Translations under genes and position numbers: made by a program
Part shown: piece by piece, positions 32,259 through 37,124 of the stretch
How the letters are laid out: each line of letters begins with the position of its first letter
How positions within the stretch are numbered: position 1 is the stretch's first letter
NCBI GenBank assembly: GCA_943330455.2
Contig: CALQHT020000022.1
Span: 1-37,124 of the forward strand
DNA length: 37,124 nt
Source: Nitrosovibrio sp. Nv4
GTDB taxonomy: Bacteria > Pseudomonadota > Alphaproteobacteria > Acetobacterales > Acetobacteraceae
Direction: 5' to 3'
Notes under the pieces: model-generated
What the model was told of the DNA's origin: nothing
The model's input: the letters and a program-made list of their open reading frames with translations, nothing else
Databases searched by the model: none

Positions 32259-32414
32259 GGTGCGAACCAACGTGGTGCGATCGAGTACACGCCCCACCGT
32301 CATTGCCGAGCTTGACCCGGCAACCCGCGCTTCAGCTTCAGGGGGTGGGCCGCCGTATCAAGTCCGGCAATGACGGTGGGGCGAGTCTATCGGCCCATGG
32401 TTAGAGTCGTCGAT
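32259..32414. repeat. Dispersed palindromic repeat, copy I with both outer arms
   Basis: The core is 32293-32381. The left outer arm starts GGTGCGAACCAACGTGGTGC and the right outer arm GCGAGTCTATCGGCCCATGG ends near TAGAGTCGTCGAT. The arms are those of copy C in reverse order. The rest of the 460-base gap between tRNA-Leu and the ankyrin gene shows no gene. Confidence 0.8.
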
Positions 32415-32487
32415 ATTACTCCGCACAATGTTGAATCGCACCCGTCACCGATTGGCGAGCGGCTCAGGACCGAGGTAGAATAGCCCG

Positions 32488-33123
32488 ATGAACACTGTAC
32501 TCGCTGCTCGCCACGTCCTCTTGATGGTCGTGTCCGCCGGAATAGTCACACTGCCGCTGCTTCTCGCGGCGTCCCCTGCTGCGGCGCAGCTCGTTTCCTC
32601 GGGAAGTGCAACCGCGGGTGCCAGCCGGCGTACAGTGAACGCCCCCGCTGGCGCACCGGCCGCCCCGCCCGCGATTCCGGGTGCTCGCCCCGGCCAGGCC
32701 GCCGCGCCACAACGCGCGCCAACCGACATGGCGCCGAATGAGGCTATGTTCGACGGCGTGAACCGAGGCGACATCGCGGCGGTACGAGATGCCATCAGTC
32801 GTGGCGCGGACCTGAATGCCGTCAATATCCTGGGCGTGACAGCCACCGATCTCGCGGTCGACCTGGGGCGGAACGACATTTCCTTCCTGCTGCTGTCGAT
32901 GCGGGGGGCCGTCGCACCACGCGGCGCTCAGACCCGCGCGGCCAACCGACCCGCCCCCGCCACCACGGATCGGCCGGCATCCCGGGCTCAGGCGGCAGCG
33001 CCCCCGCCTCGCCCGGCAGCGCGGGACACATCGGGTTCGCGCGCGGTCGCCTACGGGGGGCCGGATACGCCGGCTCCGTCCGCGGGATTCCTTGGCTTCG
33101 GGACCAGCGGGTCGACTCGCTAA
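32488..33123 (+). CDS. Secreted ankyrin-repeat protein with low-complexity flanks
   Basis: The 211-residue protein has a signal peptide (residues about 1-34, ending SPAAAQ), then an Ala/Pro-rich linker, a short ankyrin region, and a second Ala/Pro/Arg-rich tail. The ankyrin region is AMFDGVNRGDIAAVRDAISR followed by GADLNAVNILGVTATDLAVD, that is one and a half repeats at residues about 85-138. Ankyrin units bind proteins; with so few repeats the partner and role cannot be inferred. A GAGG sequence lies upstream of the ATG at good distance. The gene ends in a repeat- and hairpin-filled gap facing tmk. A periplasmic location is likely. Confidence 0.8.
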   Translation: MNTVLAARHVLLMVVSAGIVTLPLLLAASPAAAQLVSSGSATAGASRRTVNAPAGAPAAPPAIPGARPGQAAAPQRAPTDMAPNEAMFDGVNRGDIAAVRDAISRGADLNAVNILGVTATDLAVDLGRNDISFLLLSMRGAVAPRGAQTRAANRPAPATTDRPASRAQAAAPPPRPAARDTSGSRAVAYGGPDTPAPSAGFLGFGTSGSTR

Positions 33124-33158
33124 GGCCGAGCGTGGCTGTTCCCAGAGATCCGCGATTG

Positions 33159-33190
33159 GAGAAAGTTCTCTTCCCCTTGCGGGAAGGGGG
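33159..33190. repeat. Half-copy of the CCCCTTGCGGG repeat
   Basis: AGAAAGTTCTCTTCCCCTTG and CGGGAAGGGGGG repeat the left end of the neighbouring long hairpin at 33228-33250 without a complementary right arm. Confidence 0.6.
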
Positions 33191-33233
33191 GCGTGGGTAC
33201 CGCATATATACATCTCTGCTGCGATAGAAAGTT

Positions 33234-33372
33234 CTCCCCTCCCCTTGCGGGCTTGGGCCGCGAAGCGGACCGAGGCTGGGGGGAGGGGTGATTTCGCACG
33301 GATATTGCGCAAAAACCCCTCCCCCCAACCTCGGTCCGCTTCGCGGCTCAAGCCCGCAAGGGGAGGGGGAGG
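33234..33372. terminator. Very long hairpin between convergent genes, likely bidirectional terminator
   Basis: The arm 33234-33289 contains GGCCGCGAAGCGGACCGAGG and the arm 33315-33372 contains its complement. Over about 55 pairs only a few differences appear, and some are G-U compatible. The loop is 25 bases. It stands between the ankyrin gene and tmk, whose stop codons both point to it, so it may stop transcription from both sides. It belongs to the same family as the repeat at 5738-5860. Confidence 0.65.
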
Positions 33373-33396
33373 ATTTTCTCCGAACGAAGTCCGCGG

Positions 33397-34020
33397 TTAG
33401 ACCGCCAAGCGCTCGCCAATCGCCCGCATGATCCGGCCGTGCACGGTTTGCAGATCCATGTCGGCATCCACCACCGCACAGCGTGCGGGATCGGCGGCGG
33501 CAATCCGGCGGAATCCCTCGTTCACCCGAGCATGGAAATCGGCATCCCGCCGTTCGTAACGGTCCGAGGCTCCCCCCCGCCCTGCCAACCGCTCCGCCGC
33601 AACCGGGGCCGACACGTTCAGCACCAAAGTCAGATCCGGCACCAATCCCAAAAGCCCGATCTGCGCCGCGATCAGGTCCAAATCGGCGCCCTGCCCATAT
33701 CCTTGATAGGCCAGGGTCGAGTCGTAGAACCGGTCACACACCACCCACATGCCAGCAGCCAAAGCCGGACGGATCGTCTTAGCCACATGTTCGGCCCGCG
33801 CGGCAAAATGCAGCAGGGTTTCGGCCTGAGCCGACCACTCGATCGTCCCGCCCAGGAGAATGCCGCGCAGTAACTCGGAGCCAGGGGACCCGCCGGGTTC
33901 GCGGGTCCGCAGCACCGGCCGGCCGAGATCGCACAGGGCCTGGGCCAGAAGCCCGGTCTGGGTGGATTTACCCGCCCCCTCTCCGCCTTCCAGGGTGATG
34001 AAGCGTCCGGCCTGAACCAA
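33397..34020 (-). CDS. tmk: Thymidylate kinase
   Basis: The 207-residue enzyme phosphorylates dTMP to dTDP, an essential step for DNA synthesis. The P-loop is FITLEGGEGAGKST (residues 7-20), the TREPGGSPGSELLR segment is the dTMP-binding block with the DR(E/H)-like region, CDRFYDSTLAYQGYG holds the catalytic Asp-Arg, and RGGASDRYERRD forms the lid. Glu11 before the P-loop glycine is conserved for the family. Length is normal. It starts three bases after the D-Ala-D-Ala carboxypeptidase stop codon, an arrangement common in alphaproteobacteria. The usual next gene, holB, is not present; the operon ends at the long hairpin. Confidence 0.96.
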   Translation of the reverse strand: MVQAGRFITLEGGEGAGKSTQTGLLAQALCDLGRPVLRTREPGGSPGSELLRGILLGGTIEWSAQAETLLHFAARAEHVAKTIRPALAAGMWVVCDRFYDSTLAYQGYGQGADLDLIAAQIGLLGLVPDLTLVLNVSAPVAAERLAGRGGASDRYERRDADFHARVNEGFRRIAAADPARCAVVDADMDLQTVHGRIMRAIGERLAV

Positions 34021-34023
34021 CGC

Positions 34024-35262
34024 TCAGCTACCCGTCACATACCGCGACAGCACCGCGATCGCGCGTCCCGGCAGGCCCAGTTTCGCGACATCGGCCCCAG
34101 CCAGCAGCGGCACATCCATCGCCGGCACGCCCTGCCCGGTTACGGTCAGCTTGCCCAAAGTGTCGCCTTTCGCCACCGGCGCGCGGATCGGCGCCTGGTA
34201 GGATAGCTTGATCGACGCGTTCTTCCGCCAGGTCCGCGGCATCGTCACCACCAGGTCTCGCCCGCTGACCAGCGGCACGGTCGGTGAGGACCCCAGCCAG
34301 ACCGGCACCCGCTCAATCACGTCGCCGGCCGTAAACAGCGTCACATCCTCAAAATTCGCGAACGACCAATCCATCAGCCGCTCGGCTTCTTCCGCGCGTT
34401 CCCGCATGGAGGCCAGACCATTCACCACGACGATGTTGCGTCGTCCGTTGCGAATCGACGTCGCCACCAGCCCGTAGCCACCGGCATCGGTGTGGCCGGT
34501 CTTCAACCCGTCGCCGGTGCCCTTTTGCACCATCGGGTTGCGGTTGCCTTGCTCTATCCCATTGTATTTGAACGATTTTTCTGAGTCGTAGTGATAGTAT
34601 TCGGGGAAATCGCGAATGATGTGGCGGGCGAGGGACGCGATGTCGCGCGCGCTCATGTGCTGTTCGGGGTCGGGCCAGCCGGTGGCGTTGCGGAAATAGG
34701 ACTTGGTCAGGCCCAACTGCTTGCCCTTGGCGTTCATCATCTCCGCGAACTGCTCTTCGGACCCGGCGAGCGCTTCCGCGAACACGATGCAGGCGTCATT
34801 GCCGGATTGCACGATGACGCCGCGGATCAGGTCCTCCACCTTCACCGACGCGCCGATCTGCACGAACATCTTGGAGCCGGGCATGCGCCAGGCCTTTTCC
34901 GAGACCGGCAATTCGTCTTCCAGCCGCAACCGGCCCTGCTTCAGCCGCTCATAGACCAGGTACATGGTCATGAGCTTGGTCATGGAGGACGGCGGCATTT
35001 CGTCGTCGGCGTTCTTTTCCAGCAAGGTGGCGCCGGTCGTGTAGTCCACGATGTAGGCCCATTTGGCTCCGGTATCGACGGGGCCGAGCGGGGTGTCGGC
35101 GGGGGAGCCGGTGGGGGCATCCTTGGGCTTGCGCCCGCCGGGACGCTGGGGAGGGCGGTTCGGCTTGGGGGCTTGTGCCTCGGCGGTCACGGGCAGCGCG
35201 GACGCGGCCAGCGCGCCGGAAGCCAGCAGGGCCAGACGACGGGTGATCATCGCTGTAGTCAT
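34024..35262 (-). CDS. D-alanyl-D-alanine carboxypeptidase (PBP5/6 family)
   Basis: The 412-residue serine peptidase trims the terminal D-alanine from peptidoglycan stem peptides. Catalytic motifs are SxxK as Ser93-Met-Thr-Lys96, SxN as SGN at 153-155, and KTG at 254-256. An export signal spans residues about 1-29 and includes twin arginines (TRRLALLASG), so Tat export cannot be excluded. A Pro-rich linker precedes the catalytic domain, and a C-terminal PBP5-type beta domain with the membrane-anchoring tail ends at SRYVTGS. ATG 35262 has GGAG 11 bases upstream; ATG 35250 is a close alternative, while a longer start at 35322 lacks a signal sequence at its beginning. It lies between rlpA and tmk. 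Confidence 0.94.
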   Translation of the reverse strand: MTTAMITRRLALLASGALAASALPVTAEAQAPKPNRPPQRPGGRKPKDAPTGSPADTPLGPVDTGAKWAYIVDYTTGATLLEKNADDEMPPSSMTKLMTMYLVYERLKQGRLRLEDELPVSEKAWRMPGSKMFVQIGASVKVEDLIRGVIVQSGNDACIVFAEALAGSEEQFAEMMNAKGKQLGLTKSYFRNATGWPDPEQHMSARDIASLARHIIRDFPEYYHYDSEKSFKYNGIEQGNRNPMVQKGTGDGLKTGHTDAGGYGLVATSIRNGRRNIVVVNGLASMRERAEEAERLMDWSFANFEDVTLFTAGDVIERVPVWLGSSPTVPLVSGRDLVVTMPRTWRKNASIKLSYQAPIRAPVAKGDTLGKLTVTGQGVPAMDVPLLAGADVAKLGLPGRAIAVLSRYVTGS

Positions 35263-35370
35263 CTCCGATTCGACTCCATTCCGCGCGTCTATTCGACACC
35301 AGTTTCGATTTTCGCGCGACACTCTGTTCGCGATGGGCGGTTTGCGGCCCTCCGGTGAGGGGCGGGCGCC

Positions 35371-36306
35371 CTATTCGACGACGATCCTCGCGTCCGGGAT
35401 GCCGGCGGCGAGGGTCTGGCTTAGCAGTGCCTCGGCCCGGGCGGTGTCGTCGATCGGGCCGATTTCGACCCGGAACTGACGGGTCCGGCCCTGCTGCGTA
35501 CGGGTGATCCGCGCGCCCAGGCCGGCGACCCGCGATTGCTGGATCGTGGCGAATTGGTAGACCTCGAACGTGCCGAGTCGCATCATCAATTGTCCGGGGC
35601 GGGGTATGTCCTGGGTCACGGTTTCGGGCAAACGGAGCACGGGCGCCGAACGGGCGGGGTCGGTGGTCGGCGTGGGGGTGGCGAAACTGGCGGAGCGGGC
35701 ACCGCCGTCGCGCACACCGGGGGGCGGGGCCAGTTCCGTGGTTTGGATACTGGCCCGGGGCGCGGCTGTCATGGCAAGGGAGGGCGCGCCCGGCAGGGCC
35801 TCGGCTGCTTCGCGGCTTGGTTCGGGCAGCAGGGTCAGGCGAACCCGCGCGGTGCCGTTGGCCGGGATGCGCAGCAATTCGGCGGTGCGGCGGGAGACCT
35901 CGACCAGGCGTGCTGGATTGCCCGTGCCTCGGTCGTTGATGCGGACGGTGGTGGACAGGCCGGTTTCGAGATTGGTCAGGCGGGCGATGGCTGGCAGTTG
36001 CAAGGTGGGATGGGCGGCGATCAGGGCGGTCTGGTCGAAGGCTTCCCCGTTGGTCGTCAGGCCGGATCGGTTGGTGGCCATGACCGAGGCCAGGCCGGTT
36101 TCGTCGAATTGGGTGGCCTCGCGCGGGTAGTGCCATACGCCGCTGGCCTGGTACGGGGTGCCGAGGTGGTAGATGGGGCGTGGGTCCGGCTGTTGGACGC
36201 AGGACGGGAGGATCAGGATTAGTAGCAGGGACGCGATCCGGGCTGCGTGCCTGCCTCGGTTGTCTCGGAGGCTGGGTGACGGGGCGGGAAGTGTCGGCGC
36301 AGTCAC
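35371..36306 (-). CDS. rlpA: RlpA-like septal lipoprotein with SPOR domain (divergent)
   Basis: The 311-residue product is a lipoprotein: LLLILILPSC places the lipidated cysteine at residue 36. A double-psi beta-barrel RlpA domain follows, with GLASVMATNRSGLTTNGE, AAHPTLQLP containing His99, and VRINDRG containing Asp125. His and Asp are the pair used by RlpA transglycosylases. The tryptophan-rich GxASWYG opening of typical RlpA is replaced by GLASVM. A C-terminal SPOR domain (residues about 235-311, GTFEVYQFATIQQSRVAGLG) binds denuded septal glycan. Translation starts at GTG 36306, with GGAAGGA upstream. It is followed by the carboxypeptidase and tmk genes on the same strand, consistent with a cell-wall/division unit. 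Confidence 0.87.
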   Translation of the reverse strand: MTAPTLPAPSPSLRDNRGRHAARIASLLLILILPSCVQQPDPRPIYHLGTPYQASGVWHYPREATQFDETGLASVMATNRSGLTTNGEAFDQTALIAAHPTLQLPAIARLTNLETGLSTTVRINDRGTGNPARLVEVSRRTAELLRIPANGTARVRLTLLPEPSREAAEALPGAPSLAMTAAPRASIQTTELAPPPGVRDGGARSASFATPTPTTDPARSAPVLRLPETVTQDIPRPGQLMMRLGTFEVYQFATIQQSRVAGLGARITRTQQGRTRQFRVEIGPIDDTARAEALLSQTLAAGIPDARIVVE

Positions 36307-36695
36307 CGTGGAGGTCCTTCCGTGGTCGTGTCGTGGTGTCAGATGGGTCGTGGCCGCTGAGACGTTATGGTGGGGCGGGATAGGACGCTCCGTTGTGGCG
36401 GTCGGTTACGGCGCACCTGTAGCAAATGCAAGGCGGGCGTTCTCTCTCGGTCGCGCTGTAACGCCAAGGGTCCTGGCGACCGGATTGGGCGGGGCCTGTG
36501 CCGCCGGAGAACCGGACGATGGGGGCTGGGGCGGCTACGATGGGGGCATCATGAGATTTGTGCTGAACTTCTTGTAAATCTCGACGTTCTGACGTCTTCG
36601 GGTTATGTTCTCCCCACGGCATAGGCTGGGAAGCCGATGACCGCCAAGGAAGTGCCTGGCGGGGTTTCAGCCGCAGGTTCCCACATGAGATTGAA
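36307..36695 (+). other. Gene-free gap between rlpA and the nucleotidyltransferase gene
   Basis: No gene was recognised. The first part would hold the rlpA promoter. The last 150 bases are less GC-rich than the rest and contain GAGATTT/AAATCTC arms (36553-36559, 36576-36582), perhaps part of the regulation of the following gene. Confidence 0.5.
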
Positions 36696-36980
36696 ATGGC
36701 GACGACGCAAGCAAACGATCCCGTGCTGACACGCTTTCGCCAAGCATTGGATGAGATATACGGCAACCGCCTGGATCGCGTGGTGCTGTTTGGTTCACGC
36801 GCTCGCGGTGATGCGCGTCCGGATTCCGATTACGACGTTGCTGTTTTTCTTCGCGACATGCCTGATCGCTTCAAGGAACTGTATCGCCTCGCCGATCTCA
36901 GCACGGACATCATTGATGAGACCGGTGAGTTTATTCACGCAATGGCTTATCGTGCCGGTGCTTATGACGAACGGACGTAA
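36696..36980 (+). CDS. mntA: Minimal nucleotidyltransferase (MNT antitoxin-like), 3' end cut by an IS
   Basis: The 94-residue protein has the minimal nucleotidyltransferase motif LFGSRARGDARPDSDYDVAV (residues 31-50), with Gly33-Ser34 and the metal-binding Asp45 and Asp47. Such MNT proteins pair with HEPN RNases; the MNT partner adds AMP groups to the HEPN toxin and silences it. Here the frame ends AYDERT, where family members normally continue with PLM.EI..-like residues for another ten or so positions. The stop codon is supplied by GTAAGAGGGG, the apparent start of an IS66-type element, so the C-terminus is lost. A HEPN partner would be expected beyond the IS. Lower GC than neighbours hints at transfer. 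Confidence 0.8.
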   Translation: MATTQANDPVLTRFRQALDEIYGNRLDRVVLFGSRARGDARPDSDYDVAVFLRDMPDRFKELYRLADLSTDIIDETGEFIHAMAYRAGAYDERT

Positions 36981-37124
36981 GAGGGGCAAAACCCCGGGTC
37001 CCGCGCAATTTTTCATTAGGTACGACGCGGCCGAGTACGATTCTGTGTCCCGGTGTCCCCGCCACCCATCCTTTCCGCGCTAAGCCGGCCAGAGCTTGAA
37101 GCCCTGTTGGCAGAACTGTTCGGC
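36977..37124 (+). mobile_element. Left end of an IS66-like insertion sequence, cut by window edge
   Basis: GTAAGAGGGGCAAAACCCCG at 36977 resembles IS66-family ends, which begin GTAAG. It stands exactly where the nucleotidyltransferase frame departs from its family pattern. The transposase-like frame at 37053 follows. The right end is outside the window, so the expected 8-base target duplication cannot be checked. Confidence 0.65.
37053..37124 (+). CDS. IS66-family transposase, N-terminal fragment (partial at window edge)
   Basis: A GTG at 37053 opens 24 codons that reach the window end without a stop. The peptide PPPILSALSRPELEALLAEL followed by FG is like the leucine-rich start of TnpC-type IS66 transposases, which continue into a leucine-zipper helix and a zinc finger. 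Nothing of the catalytic DDE domain is in the window. Because no tnpA/tnpB genes precede it, this would be the single-gene type of IS66 element. The start codon could also lie elsewhere. Confidence 0.6.
   Translation, partial: MSPPPILSALSRPELEALLAELFG

Noticed and set aside
2760-32414. CRISPR array
   Set aside because: The repeated palindromes are widely scattered, differ in length and orientation, and have no regular spacers; no cas gene is present.

Overview
The window looks like a high-GC alphaproteobacterial chromosome fragment, most likely from the Acetobacteraceae/Rhodospirillales. Supporting signs are the strong GC-rich codon bias with long antisense open frames, the dispersed palindromes with a CGTCATTGCCGG core, the FnrN-type Crp/Fnr regulator, the dac-tmk gene pair and the gene families present. 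Assignment to a genus is not possible from the sequence alone. Both ends lie inside insertion sequences (an IS1595-like element on the left, an IS66-like element on the right), each interrupting a host gene, so the window may be one complete contig bounded by IS copies.

Layout. 1-2669: IS end, 3' remnant of a pstS-like gene, an MFS transporter resembling aromatic-acid:H+ symporters, and a small four-helix membrane protein. 3075-9201: a sulfur-linked stretch with sseA overlapping metC, a Uma2-type protein, a comEC broken by an apparent one-base frameshift, and a persulfide dioxygenase-rhodanese fusion. 9202-10324: a gene-free kilobase with a long inverted repeat. 10325-24111: a catabolic-looking region with two luciferase-like flavin oxidoreductases flanking an AHL-lactonase-like hydrolase, tRNA-Gly, an Asp/Glu-racemase-like protein lacking both catalytic cysteines, two orphan oligopeptide-type solute-binding proteins, a short-chain dehydrogenase, an HpcH/HpaI aldolase, the beta and alpha subunits of a Rieske ring-hydroxylating dioxygenase, a secreted NTF2-like protein and a class II aldolase.

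24338-29554: a five-gene operon of the gliding-type ABC family (ATPase, permease, GldG-like auxiliary protein, DUF4340 protein, NUDIX hydrolase), with a dispersed repeat between ATPase and permease. 29742-33123: an NTF2-like protein, a GNAT-like protein, an FNR-type oxygen-sensing regulator, tRNA-Leu and a small secreted ankyrin protein. 33397-36306: a minus-strand cell-envelope set (RlpA lipoprotein, D-Ala-D-Ala carboxypeptidase) ending with tmk. 36696-37124: a minimal nucleotidyltransferase antitoxin-like gene cut by the IS66-like element.

How the parts may work together (inference): the MFS porter, solute-binding proteins, flavin oxygenases, lactonase, ring-hydroxylating oxygenase and two aldolases together look like uptake and oxidative breakdown of a cyclic or aromatic compound, with no ferredoxin, reductase or ABC permease encoded here. 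SseA, MetC and the persulfide dioxygenase-rhodanese fusion deal with cysteine-derived and reduced sulfur. At least four families of dispersed inverted repeats fill most gaps between genes.
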